Position numbers and translations under genes: made by a program. The notes under the pieces were generated by a model. It saw only the letters and a program-made list of their open reading frames with translations. It was not told the DNA's origin and did not search any database. From Strix aluco (Eukaryota; Chordata; Aves; Strigiformes; Strigidae): 64,000 nucleotides of DNA. Shown one piece after another: positions 51,901 to 61,400 of this stretch; the stretch's first letter is position 1; every line of letters starts with the position of its first letter. The DNA lies in contig NC_133932.1 in assembly GCF_031877795.1 (NCBI RefSeq), forward strand, positions 38,578,180 to 38,642,179, given 5' to 3'.

Positions 51901-54900
51901 GGAAAAAAAAGATAAGGGAAATCTTTTCTATTAACCGTGTTGGCTCCTGCTGCTCCCTACAGCAACTTTCTTGTGAAATAATTGCCTTTGTAGACAAGTA
52001 CCCAGTTTGCTCTTTGGCAGGCTGGAAGGGAGCGCCTATGAATAACACAGCCAACTCCTTGCCCCCAAGCCACATGCATAGCCAGCATAATTCACCAGGC
52101 TTCGGCGGGCTGAGCTCTGGAGTCAGAGATGTAAAATATCTGTCTGAGCCCTTCAAGGCAAGGCAAGAAACCAGCAACAGCTAAAGCCTAACAAGAACCA
52201 CTAGACTCCTGGGGATGGGGTTCCTGAGCTAACAGCAGCCTCAGAGGGCATCACCAAAATCTCAGAGACCAGCTGCTCAAAATGGGGCATTTCCCTATGA
52301 AGAGAGAATTTCCAGTTTCAACAAAATAAAAGAAAGCTCCCTTTCTGCTTGGGCCAGACCCAGTTAGTTGAGTGAATTAACTAACAGGCAAGTGCCCTTT
52401 ATCTAATTTGCTTCTTTAAATAAAACTCCCAATACAACAATCACCTTTAGCATCTTCCCATACCCACAGAGGTCAAAACTGAACCAGCCAGCCATCCGGT
52501 ATAGGCAGGGACACATGTCAATTTTCAAATACAGGCCCCTGTCACCTTTAGAAAACAGAAAAGGAAAAAAGACAAAAGGAATAGAGAGCCAAAATACAAC
52601 TCGGTCATTAGCCAAGTGCTAGAGTGCACTTGCATTAATCCTATTAACACAAACAGCTCTTTAAACCAAGATCTCCTCCATCAGGCAAAGATGAAAGGCC
52701 TTTCCCTTCCCTTGGCAAAAGGTGCTACTGGCACTCAGCAAAGCCTTAGGTGCTCTCAATGCACCCATCACCTCAATACACAACTGCTAATGCTGCAACA
52801 AACGGTGCTGTAGGTATCCTTCAAGTTCACATTTAACAGATCAAAATATGGGATGGGGAGGTGGGGGGGTATGCTGCTCAGTCACTCCTAGAGCTTAGAA
52901 ATTATTCTGCAGTATCACCAAGAAACACTTCCCTCCAAAGTGGAGGAAAAGAAAAGCTCCTTATGAGGTTTCTCAGTCAAGAGGCATAGGACTGTCCTCT
53001 GTTATAACAGAGTTTCTTATTTAACAGCTACATGATTAAAGAGTCAGAATTATCTTCTCTAAGCACCTTGGCTCCATTCCCCTCCCCCTCCAGTACTATA
53101 TCCTAACATTATGGCAATAAAAATTAAAAAAGAAAAAGCTTGCACACAGGACAGCTAAGCTCATGTAAATCATGGGGTGCATACACTTTCCCCTATAATA
53201 GTATTAGAAGACAGGGGCACACACATCAAGAGATCTAGCACTGGATTCAGTGCCAAACAGCATCTCTGTCAGAGAAGCAATGAATGACAGATCAGCCATT
53301 TTCAAAGCAATCAGAAATATTACACAGATGGGGGACCTCTGACATCCCCAAAACAGCTCTCTGTTTCCGCTCAAAGTCAGATCCCAAACGGATAGGGCTC
53401 CATTCTTTGGATTCTCCTGGAGAGACAAGGGACTTACTCTTGTTCACTGCCTCACTCCCCAGGGACCAGGGCCCAGCCCTTGTACCACAAACTCTGCCAC
53501 AAGAACATCAAGAACTACGACTATATCCCTATTTGCATGTATCCCATCTTTATGCCCTAAAGATAACACTTATAAAAATGCAACTTTAAGCTCACCGTAA
53601 GTCCTTGCAGTTTTATATTCTCCCATGACTATCATCACATTTCCCTAATGGAGTCTGAGACAGAGCAGTTAAAGTTGCTCCAGAGAAACTCTAAAAGCCC
53701 TGAAAACCTGTAATGGGGCCATTCGTGTGAATCACCTGAGGACACAGAGCCAGGCTTCTCCCAGCCCAGGGGAGATCCAGCTCTGCCCAGCCACGCTGCT
53801 CTCCAGTGCGGAATGCAAGTTACCTCTTTACAAACTGCTGGTGGTGAAGATGGGGTCCACAAAATTACAACACCCCTGATTTTTTTCAGGGACTCTTCGT
53901 CTGCATCATGGCAGATATTTAAGAGCATATGGTGACCTCGGCTCTGCAGGGTACATCTGTAATTACCTTTACACTGCTGATGCTCAGAGAAGAATGTGAA
54001 TAAGAGGAGAAAAGAAAACCCACTGCATGGTGAGGGCAGAATATATTTAGGGGGGGGAAAAAAAAAAAAGGGGAATGAAATCTCTTCTTCCAAGTTAACA
54101 GATATCTCAACCCTGCTAACAGATCTCTGCTGCATAGCCCTGGTACAAGAGGATTACAGGTTAACTTGGACAGCTAGGCTCACCTCCGCTCTTTAAGGAG
54201 AACAAGGTGAATATAAAGTTCTAAACTACACATCCAGAGACCACCAGAACAGACATTCATTCATTCATCTTCCTCACCTAAATAAACACAGCATCTGCTA
54301 ACAGCAAGGCGTTTTCTAAAACCTCCTAAATTTCTAAGTCCTACTCCATTCCTAAATCCAGGTCCTGCAGAGGGAGGTACATGTAGGGCTTTGCTCATTT
54401 TTTTTTTCCCCCCATCAAGAAGGCAGACCTTTCCATCTCCACACCCTGTAGTCACTTCCACCACCTAACACCTGCAGTGAAGAGCCCTCTCTGGGAACTG
54501 TTATATCCTTCACACTCGTTATAGTCCGCACATTTACGTCCAGCTGTAAAAAATCCACAAAGGCTTCCAGGTTGTTCTCTCTGAGCTAGCCACCCTTTTC
54601 CCCAGACCGCACCTCCATTCTGGCCAACCAGGATAAAGAGAAGATACTTTGCGCTCTCCCCTCCAAGTCCTCGGGGAGAGGTTCCTCCATCTTTCTGAGT
54701 CACACTCTCCTCTCTTCAGGCTTACACTGAACCTCCCCATCTTGAGTCGCATGTGGGAAATGTGATCTCAGGAGACAGAAAGTGGGAGCAAATAAGGTGT
54801 TAGGAATGGAATTTGGCTCGATCGCCTGAGAGGGCTTGGGCTTAAAGGTAAAACCACTTCTGGCTGTACATTCAGTTTTTCTTCTGCTTGAGGCCACTTG

Positions 54901-57820
54901 GCTCTGTGGTGTGGTAATTGCCAAGGGAGTTACTCCAAATCTCTTACTGTCTGCAGAAACACAGTAAAAGAGACTGCAGAGTATTACAACCACCAAGCCA
55001 TTATAAACGGGGTTTTAATGTGGTACCAAATAAATAAATAAGAAAAAGCCTCCGTGTTTTTCAGTTAATCTTTCTGATACCAATGGTAATTCTTCTAACT
55101 CTGCTGCTTCACAGGGTTCCAAGAAATAGCTAGTCAAATTAATCTCTTGGATTAACAATCTAATTACACAGGCTTGTTTCAGCCTGCAAACTGAAGAGGT
55201 AGTGTTTTATTTTGTCTGTGCCCCCCACCGCACCCCGCCATTTGAACGGCACAAGTTTCTTAGAAAGGTTTTGGCTGAATCTCTTTGAGGGGCAGCATTA
55301 CCAATTACTGAATGGGGTTTGGCAGAGCAGCCTAAGAACCAAAGGAGAAGTATATACAAGTTCAGCTTAGCTTTATTTTGCAGAAGGAGCTATTCCAAAA
55401 GCCAGGGACCCTCCAATTTCTAACTAGTGCTCCCCTTAAGCACTTGAAGCACAAATTCTGCAATAAAACAAATAAATTAGTGTTTCAAGGATTGGTTTAT
55501 CAAAATTAATCAGGAGCTGCAGGAGCCCCATGCCCTCAAAGTTCCCAAATTCTCAAGGCATTTTTGTTCACTGCATGTCATGTTCGTATGGTCTCTCCAG
55601 TAACTGCACACCTCATAGCCACAGAGGGACAGGTGGTTCTCTATTGCACATTGAATATATTAATATAGAGATTTGGTAGTAACTCTCAAAATTAATTTTC
55701 ATATTAAAATAGGTGACAGCATCCTTTGTCTCAGACTGGAAGTTAACTTTCGAGTATATTTCTAGATGTGTTTTGCAAATGAAGAGTATAACAAATGTTC
55801 TAGCTTATTTTTAAGAAGTGTTTTAATTTTAACTGCAAAATTAGTCAGCTGCAGTACTATTTTGATTAGGCCTCAATAAGCATCAAGTCTGAGATCTACA
55901 TTGAAGTTTTAATGGTAGGAGGGCTTGCAGGTTAACCCAATTAAAACACCCTCTGCAACTCTGAGGTCTTTTCCATTTTATTCACAGCACAGTTACCCTA
56001 TGCGTATATTAAACTCTCCCTCTCCCCTTTGAAAAAAGGGACATTTTACCTCATTTACTATACTACATAAACCATGCCTACAGCAAAGTCAGCAATTCAG
56101 ATAATGGGCAAGATGCCCCACTACCCTAGTAATCTTGGAGCAGACGGGCTTACAAGCGCTTTCAGTCTTGGGCCAACTTACCTCCCTTCCCCTGCAGAAA
56201 CCGCAACAAGGGAAACCTTCTGTGACCGAACCAACCCACATCTCAAAAAAATGAACTGCAGAATCAGCTCGTGAGTTGGCAGAGATCCCAGAGATCAAGG
56301 TGGAGCTGGAAAAGCTCCATGAACGCGACTTGGCCATATTCATCTCCCTCTGCACAGACGCTGACCTGCTGGGAAATCTCTACTGTCCCTTAAAACAGAA
56401 GGATGTTTCTAAAGATGCACCTGACAGTCTTCCTCTCCTAGGAAAGGAGAGCTGCACTCGATAGGCCCCATCGGACACAGCCTGCATGAACACAGAGTAG
56501 CTGATTGTCCTCCACCACAGGCCACAACTAGTTACAGAGGGCAGGTGAGCTGGAGGGGGCTTCTCACCATGTGCTATCTTTATCTGCAACTCAATACGGC
56601 TCCACACTGGACTACCCAGTGAGGACTCACCCCGGGCAGATGCAGGGAGAAGCGCTGGCCCTGAACTGAAGCTGGAGAACCTATTTCCCAGCACGTCTCC
56701 TTTCAGCACCCGCTCCTGAAAAACAGCACGCCCGCGGCTGTAGCGCCCACACCCCGACACCCCCCACTCGCCCCACTGCTAACCACCACCATCTACCACA
56801 TGTCAGTCACAACTCGTGCATCTGTGAATGCAAGTGAAAGGGCTGGCTTTTCGCAAGGTAGGGAGCTCACTGGAGTGAGACACGGCAGGCCTGGGAAGCC
56901 CCCGGATCCTATTTGGCGTTTTCGCTCCTCCTGCGCTTCCCGTTCAGGGCTGCCTTCCATGACCTTTGGAGCTTGCAGCAGGCGTAACGCTTTAGCGCAA
57001 GCCAATACACGCACGACCAGGGCAGGGCAAAATGTTTTCCGGATGGCTCCACGGGAACAGGCGAGATCTACACTGCAGCCGTGTGGTGGCTCTTTCCAAG
57101 CTGCTGCAAGTGGCCAAGCAACATAGCTTATTCTTTGAGGGAAGCCGGCCCCATTATGTACGATATAACTAAAGGTGTTGGTCCGGGCTTCGCTTAAGTG
57201 TGACAAAGGCCACGTTTGCCTAGAGAATATTTAATTGCATGGCCCTCTTCGCGGTGTTTAGTCAGACCTTCGTACCCGTTGTTGCTGTTGGTAAACAGAG
57301 CTGCGAGATGGGCTGCAGCCACGGCGCTCCTGCCGCCTTGACACGGGCATAGGTTGGTTGGATTGGATCTTTCTCAAATAGGCGCCCAAGATGCGTAAAA
57401 TCTGGGCTACACCGCTTGGTTTGTTTCTTAAAAATACAAGGCAAGCAGGAGTATCATCCCCAAAAATCCCTAAGCTCCGGGCTGCAAAGTGGGGAGCCCT
57501 CAGTCGCCCCGCGGCTTCCCGGCTGCGCATACGCGCAGCCGGGAAGCCGCGGGGCGACTGAGGGCTCCCAGGCGACCTGTGGGAAGAGCCGCATCCCTCA
57601 CCTCCCTTCCCCATCCCTCGCCCCCCATCGCCCCTTACTTCTCATCCACATGAAGGCTGGGCGAACACTTGATGGCGAGCCAGGTCTTCCAGTGGAGGTG
57701 GCGCACCTTATACACCTGCCCGAACCCCCCCGAGCCGATTTTCTCCCAGCTGCCGAACTCGTTCTCCTCGAAGGTTTTTAGCAGCCCCATGGCCCACGGG
57801 GAGCCGCTCTCCCGCGCCAT
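35797..57820 (-). CDS. RIPK4: RIPK4, receptor-interacting serine/threonine kinase 4 (8 coding exons)
   Basis: Spliced gene with coding segments 57639-57820, 49580-49871, 41840-41988, 40954-41003, 39768-39926, 38746-38852, 37992-38223 and 35797-36974. They total 2349 nt, giving 782 residues and a stop; human RIPK4 has about 784 in its common isoform. All introns are GT/AG and the phases agree. Domains: RIP-type kinase (about 22-276) with glycine loop GSGGFG, Lys51, HLDLKPAN with Asp143, DFG at 161-163 and PPE at 189-191; Ser-rich linker (about 278-390); about eleven ankyrin repeats to the C-terminus. In mammals this cytoplasmic kinase acts in PKC-delta, IRF6, Wnt and NF-kB signalling and is needed for keratinocyte differentiation; an epidermal role in birds is inferred. 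Ile81, Ile121 and Thr184, sites of human Bartsocas-Papas mutations as I recall them, are conserved at the same numbers. The C-terminal 25 or so residues differ from human. Identification is secure; the exon 7 start is the only uncertain boundary. Confidence 0.97.
36975..37192 (+). mobile_element. CR1 LINE 3' fragment abutting RIPK4 exon 8
   Basis: This is a 5'-truncated CR1 copy in plus orientation, antisense to RIPK4. It shows GAGGGTGGTGAAGCACTGG, GATGCCCCATCCCTGG, CAACCTGATCTAGTTGAAG and the terminal TCCCTTCCAACCC...TCTATGATTCTATG. Homology appears to start at CTAGATGGATATAAGG, immediately beside the first base of exon 8. A short deletion relative to typical copies lies after CACTGGAACAG. 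Confidence 0.9.
37193..37991 (-). other. Remainder of RIPK4 intron 7
   Basis: About 0.8 kb of intron beyond the CR1 copy. It contains an A-rich run at about 37553-37575 and the worn CR1 terminus at about 37640-37722. Another A-rich stretch (about 37954-37978) lies just inside the exon 7 donor. Confidence 0.75.
37640..37722 (+). mobile_element. Degenerate CR1 3' end in RIPK4 intron 7
   Basis: GGACTAGGTGACCTCCCTTCCAACC followed by GACTGATTCTGTAA resembles a worn CR1 terminus in plus orientation. Only about 60-80 bp is recognisable, and its left edge is uncertain. Confidence 0.55.
37992..38223 (-). CDS. RIPK4: RIPK4 exon 7, Ser-rich regulatory linker (residues 314-390); alternative start at 38244
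   Basis: It encodes [24 protein letters not shown] and [18 protein letters not shown], nearly identical to the human linker. The DSG motif (Asp336-Gly338) matches the mammalian degron region reported to recruit the SCF beta-TrCP ubiquitin ligase, and Asp336 lies near the region of a reported caspase cut; both roles are inferred for the bird. Two acceptors are possible: TTATCCCAG before 38223, or TCTTGAAG before 38244. The second adds seven residues (GLSALSQ) without changing frame. The donor is G/GTAATG at 37991. Confidence 0.92.
38245..38745 (-). other. RIPK4 intron 6
   Basis: An intron of about 500 nt (522 if the 38223 acceptor is used). No repeat was recognised. Its 3' end carries two in-frame acceptors. 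Confidence 0.75.
38746..38852 (-). CDS. RIPK4: RIPK4 exon 6, linker (residues 278-313)
   Basis: It reads [16 protein letters not shown] and then an acidic, polar stretch to Glu313. This corresponds to the human linker starting EITSETEDLCEKPDDE. The acceptor CTTCAAAG is somewhat unusual because AAAG replaces CAG, but the phase fits. The donor is GAG/GTATTT at 38745, phase 0. The stretch is low in hydrophobic residues and probably disordered. Confidence 0.9.
38853..39767 (-). other. RIPK4 intron 5
   Basis: A 915-nt intron. I see no repeat, exon or unusual composition in it beyond a short T-rich stretch near 38890. Confidence 0.8.
39768..39926 (-). CDS. RIPK4: RIPK4 exon 5, end of kinase C-lobe (residues 225-277)
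   Basis: It encodes [23 protein letters not shown] through [17 protein letters not shown], the end of the kinase domain with the conserved CW...D...RPTF signature. The acceptor is TTTACAG at 39927 and the donor G/GTAAGG at 39767. The last base begins a Glu codon completed by exon 6. It matches the human isoform without the extra 48-residue insert at this junction. Confidence 0.96.
39927..40953 (-). other. RIPK4 intron 4
   Basis: A 1027-nt intron with no recognised repeat. It contains a palindromic AAACATGTTT at 40395-40404, which fits a single p53/p63-type half-site but has no clear partner. Confidence 0.85.
40954..41003 (-). CDS. RIPK4: RIPK4 exon 4, 50-nt microexon (residues 208-224)
   Basis: This very short exon encodes [17 protein letters not shown], the helix F region of the kinase, and aligns with the human stretch [19 protein letters not shown] long pyrimidine tract precedes the TTTGTAG acceptor, and the donor is G/GTAAGT at 40953. 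Being 50 nt it is not a multiple of three, so skipping it would break the frame in the kinase domain. Confidence 0.95.
41004..41839 (-). other. RIPK4 intron 3
   Basis: An 836-nt intron between the activation-segment exon and the 50-nt exon. A-rich tracts around 41020-41095 form the strong pyrimidine tract on the gene strand upstream of exon 4. Nothing else was recognised. Confidence 0.85.
41840..41988 (-). CDS. RIPK4: RIPK4 exon 3, activation segment (residues 159-207)
   Basis: It starts at the DFG motif ([11 protein letters not shown]) and runs through the activation loop ([17 protein letters not shown]) to KHDVY. Thr184 is an activation-loop residue whose substitution causes human disease. 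The acceptor TTGTTGCAG and the donor AG/GTCAGT are clear. It ends two bases into a Ser codon, which exon 4 completes. Confidence 0.96.
41989..49579 (-). other. RIPK4 intron 2
   Basis: This 7.6-kb intron has no recognisable exon. It contains T-rich runs near 43031-43044 and 48174-48191, a pyrimidine tract near 44845-44880 and the GT-rich microsatellite at 46449-46501. No recognisable CR1 or LTR copy was seen. Confidence 0.75.
46449..46501. repeat. GT/AC-rich microsatellite in RIPK4 intron 2
   Basis: Alternating purine-pyrimidine sequence runs as TG repeats, then ACAC/GTAC/ATAC variants, then TGTG and GTAC again. It is partly self-complementary. Confidence 0.8.
49580..49871 (-). CDS. RIPK4: RIPK4 exon 2, kinase N-lobe to catalytic loop (residues 61-158)
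   Basis: It encodes helix C ([19 protein letters not shown]), the hinge ([14 protein letters not shown]) and the catalytic loop [11 protein letters not shown] with Asp143. The family has HLD where most kinases have HRD. The acceptor CTACCCAG ends at 49872 and the donor AAG/GTATGC lies at 49579. With exon 1 it gives exactly 158 codons, so the junction to exon 3 is phase 0. Ile81 and Ile121 lie in this exon. Confidence 0.96.
49872..57638 (-). other. RIPK4 intron 1
   Basis: This 7.8-kb intron has no coding exon that I can recognise. Its promoter-proximal kilobase belongs to the CpG island and holds the inverted repeat. Otherwise it is mixed, AT-moderate sequence with an A-rich run near 51067-51084 and another near 54057-54069. 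I recognise no transposon in it. Confidence 0.75.
57492..57569. repeat. Perfect 37-bp inverted repeat with 4-nt loop in RIPK4 intron 1
   Basis: The arms 57492-57528 and 57533-57569 are exact reverse complements, separated by ATAC. They are GC-rich and lie 68 bp inside intron 1 from the exon 1 donor. If transcribed, the RNA would fold into a very stable hairpin. A perfect palindrome this long may also be a fold-back artefact of sequencing or assembly. Confidence 0.9.
57639..57820 (-). CDS. RIPK4: RIPK4 exon 1 (coding part), residues 1-60 plus two bases
   Basis: It encodes the N-terminus, the glycine-rich loop ([10 protein letters not shown], residues 29-38) and the ATP-anchoring Lys51 in LAIKCSPS. 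The start at 57820-57818 has A at -3 and G at +4, a good Kozak context, and gives the same distance to Lys51 as human. A second in-frame Met lies at residue 11 and could be a weaker start. The donor reads AA/GTAAGG at 57638, leaving two bases of a Lys codon completed by exon 2. The exon sits inside the CpG island. Confidence 0.95.
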
Positions 57821-57870
57821 GATACAGCTGCCGCTCCTCGCCCGGCACCGCGGGACCCAGCGGGATCCAG

Positions 57871-57882
57871 CGCCGCCGCCGC

Positions 57883-57913
<31 letters not shown>

Positions 57914-57917
57914 GCCC
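57871..57917 (+). repeat. (GCC)n trinucleotide repeat in the RIPK4 5' UTR
   Basis: Near-perfect GCC units (GGC on the gene strand), interrupted once by CTG, lie 50-97 bp upstream of the start codon. They are probably transcribed as 5' UTR and would be highly structured. Length variation between individuals is likely. Confidence 0.85.
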
Positions 57918-57924
57918 GCCCAGG

Positions 57925-57931
57925 TGAGTCA
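57925..57931 (-). promoter_or_regulatory. AP-1 consensus site TGAGTCA in the RIPK4 promoter/5' UTR
   Basis: An exact TGAGTCA lies 105 bp upstream of the start codon. AP-1 is a major regulator of epidermal genes, so a role is plausible but inferred. The same bases overlap a plus-strand CAG/GTGAGT splice-donor-like sequence. Confidence 0.45.
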
Positions 57932-57933
57932 GG

Positions 57934-57959
57934 TGGGGCGGGGGCGGCGTCACTTCCTG
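57934..57959 (-). promoter_or_regulatory. GC box and ETS-like site upstream of RIPK4
   Basis: A GGGGCGGGGGCGG-type Sp1/KLF box (about 57935-57947) is followed by CAGGAAGTGACG on the gene strand (about 57948-57959), an ETS core GGAAGT running into a half-CRE TGACG. Both suit a proximal CpG-island promoter. Function is inferred. Confidence 0.4.
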
Positions 57960-58450
57960 GGCCGGGCCCGGCCCCCCCCGCGCGGCGGGAGCTGAGCGCT
58001 ACCAGCGCTGCCGCAGGGGGGGGCCCGGTCCAGAGCGGCCGCCCTTGGCCCCTCACAGGCGGCCGGGATGTCCCCAGAGCTGAGGCAACGCTCGGGGCCC
58101 GGCCCTTGCTCCTCCCGACACCTGTGAAAGGCGGCTCCCCCGCCCCGGGTGGGCTGTCCGGCGGCCCCTCTTCCCTCAGGGGGTCCCTACAAGCTCCCGT
58201 CGAGGGGAGCGGGGCACCCCCAGTGTCGCAGCAGCCCCCAAGGCCGGTAGCGAGGTGCAGCACGCGTGTCACAGCGGGCTGCGCACCCTGTGACGGTTAA
58301 ACTATTAAATCAAGGGGGAGGGAAGCACCGGCAGCTGGGCTCCTGCCCTTCCTTCTGCGCAGGGAGCCCAGTGGGGGTCCCTCGGCAGAGGAGGACAAAC
58401 CCCTCATCTGCGTGTCCTGCTCGGGGCTGGTGCCTGCCCAGGCTTAAAGG

Positions 58451-61400
58451 GCTCTGGGAAACCGCCCTGCCAAGAACTGAAACGTCCCTGGTTTTTAGTT
58501 GCCCCTGGGAGTGGGAGCTTTGATGATCCCAGTGGCAGATTTCAGTGCCCGAGTCTTTTTGTGGATCTAATTTCAGGTACCGCAGGACTCGGACCGATGG
58601 CTGAAGAGCCTTAACTCTGTTACTGAGATGCTGCACTTGGAGGGAAGGAGTCTGCAACCTTTGGTAGGTAGCACGATGGCAAAGAGGCTATTCTGATCTG
58701 CGTTGTGACCTTCACGCCTATCACATGTCTAAAGGTTAATAAAGCTCGTGTTTGTTTGTTATGCTGACTATCAGACTCAAGTTGATTGTCCTAGGCAGTT
58801 AGCATATGTTCGTTTAATCTGGCGGGTTAGGCGATAGATAGAGGACAATGTGTTTTAAAACTTGGATAATAGCAGTAGTCAGTCTTGTCTTTGCAAAGCT
58901 CCATTTAAAAAGAATCTGTAGAGACATTTAATTACTTTCAAAAGACATGGGACACCAAGTCTGTTCTCAGGGCTTTATTCCACATGGACTTGTTCCTGCT
59001 TAATTTACTCTGGATTAAACTAAACAATGGTTTACTCAGAATAAGAACATCTATGTATAAATAAATCAGGAATAAGAAATAGCTGTGTGTAGAGACAAGC
59101 CCTTAGGTCACCTGTGTGACCCAACAATACACCTCTATCTGCCCTCCTTCTGGCTATCATCCTACCTTGTTCCTTGCTTTGATTTGGGACTTCAGCTGCA
59201 ACTGGATCAGCCTGGAGAGGCTGCCATGCTCTCAAGGAGCTCTGCTTAAGTTCAAGTGATTTAGAGAACCAGGGCCTCGGACACTGTCTTCCAGAGGTGT
59301 GTATGACTTTGTTCCAAATAGCATGCCAGATATTTTGTTCCACAAATGTTACATTGTCATTCAAACTCCTGTTTCATCGGGAAGATGGTGAAAGTTGTAA
59401 AACTGAGTTAGATGAAACCCAACTTGCACTTAGTTGGCAATTGAGTTTAAGCAAAAAGTAGATTGTATACCTTCTACCTGCACTGTGAGTTGAGAATTAA
59501 CTCAACAAGCACCAGCAACAAAGGAGTGAGAGTTTATGATAGAACATAGAAAGAGTCCATCTAAGAGAATTTAAATTCCTTAAGTGCTTTCAAAAGCGCT
59601 AGGCCTAAATAAAATTCACATTTAAGGGGCTTAGAAAACGTGCTGCCCTGGCTCTCAGCTTTTAGTTGGTGAACTGTAGGAAGACTGGAAGAGGGCCAGT
59701 CAGTAGGAAGACCAGAAGAGCTTGTGTTCAAGAGGCAGAAAAAGAAGGTGGCAAAGGAATTCCAGAGCAGTCAGGTCCCTGACCAAAAATAAATACATAG
59801 ATTTTTAAAATGTGCTAATAGCTAGCCAGGCTGACAAACAACAGTCAATACTAGGTTTATTGAGAACAAATCATGTGACACCAACGTAATCTATCTTTTT
59901 GTGGCCAGGTAACCAGCCTGGTATAAGTCTTTCTTTCCTGTCCATGTATGTTAGCAGTGGCATCTCAGAGAAACTCTCTTACTCTGTTTCATTGTCTTGC
60001 AGTATTTCTCAGTCTTTTCAGAGAACAGGATTTAATCCAGTGCTTTAGCCTTTTCTTTTTTAGAATGAAATCCTTCTAAAGGGTTGCTTGGTGTGTATGA
60101 AGTCAACCAACCTGAAGCTTCAATAGGTTGTAGGGCACCTTTGTCCTCTATGTTAGAGCTAAAATATTTTGCTTCTGTGTTCTGTGAACAGATAGCAGAT
60201 GGCAACTGTGTCATAGCTTTAAAGATGATACAGAAGAGCACTAATTTGCAACTTGCAACTTTCCAAAAAGATAAAACAAAAACTCCATCTATTCATCCCC
60301 TCTGCAAACATTTAAGCTATGCTTTGGTTTTTATACACAAATGGTGCAATATTGCTGTTGGCTTAAGCCAGCATAAAACTACATTGTCTGTGAAGGAGGC
60401 TGCCATCCCTCTTTTTGTGCCAGTGCTAGTATTCACACGGTTGTAGTCGCATTCACGTGGTTGAACAGTAACTGAATTAGCTCAATGATCTCATTTAAAA
60501 AAACTGCCTTGGTTAGTTTTCAGACAGATCAGAAAGCTGGCCTGACTTACCAGATGCTCATTAATGTCAACAGAAAGAGAGGTAAGTAGGCTGGAAGGAA
60601 ACTACCTCTGAAGAAGGTGATGAAAGGGGCATAGTTGCACATGGTAGTAGATGCTGGAGTTCCTTGCTGATCTCATTTAAAGCACACCCTCTCAAACAAC
60701 TGAGAAGTGTGGTGTGGAGGTAGAAATGAGCGGTAGGAAGACGGTGGGAGTTCTTAAACCAACTTTTCCACTCAAGAAAATTAAGAATAATAAAGGACAG
60801 CATAGGTAATTCTGCTGAAGTCAATGACATATGCCAACTGGGCTGCTCCTAGTGCCCAGAGTCAGGCATGTGTATGAATTTTTGCTAGTTCAGAGCTTAA
60901 GTTAACGGCAGTTCTGCCTGCTCAGCACCCCAAGAGTCAGTTCCTTTATAAATTTGAACGTGCAAAAGTAAGCTGTGAATTAAAAGGCAGGCTGGGGACC
61001 ATGCTTGAGCCTTCATCAGCGTGTTTTTAGTGCTTGTGACTGTAATGGCAGAACAAATCAGAACACAAGTTAATAAAAATTTTGTGGCTTCCTTGTAAAG
61101 CTGAGAACTCTTCTTCAGAGGCAGAAAACTGAGGCACATCATAATTTGCTGGAGATCACATAAGCTACCTGCTGTAGAGACAGTAATAGAACATACTCTA
61201 TTTGAGGTGATCTAGAAAGAAAATTACTGTTTTGGGGCTTTAGGTAGGCTTTGCAGATTGCTTTTAATACTTCTTACTTCATGGAATTGTACACCAAAAT
61301 CCAGATCAGAGCAACCACTCCTCTCCCAGATGTTTAAGTCTAAAGCCTGTGAAAAATAACAGTGCTGCTTAATGATCTAGCTTTGAGAATTTTTTCTATG

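Larger units (their letters stand above)
56630..58450 (-). promoter_or_regulatory. CpG-island promoter region of RIPK4
   Basis: This is the only long stretch in the window rich in CG dinucleotides. It is centred on RIPK4 exon 1 and its 5' UTR, with edges judged by eye. No TATA box is evident, which fits a CpG-island promoter with dispersed initiation. The transcription start is unknown but must lie above 57820. Confidence 0.7.

Noticed and set aside
57669-57995. Plus-strand frame with a polyproline run over the RIPK4 start
   Set aside because: It is antisense to exon 1 and the GCC repeat; the prolines come from the trinucleotide repeat.
57778-58272. 164-codon minus-strand frame upstream of RIPK4
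   Set aside because: It is CpG-island sequence in a different frame from the RIPK4 start, with Ala/Gly/Pro/Arg-rich composition typical of chance frames in GC-rich DNA.
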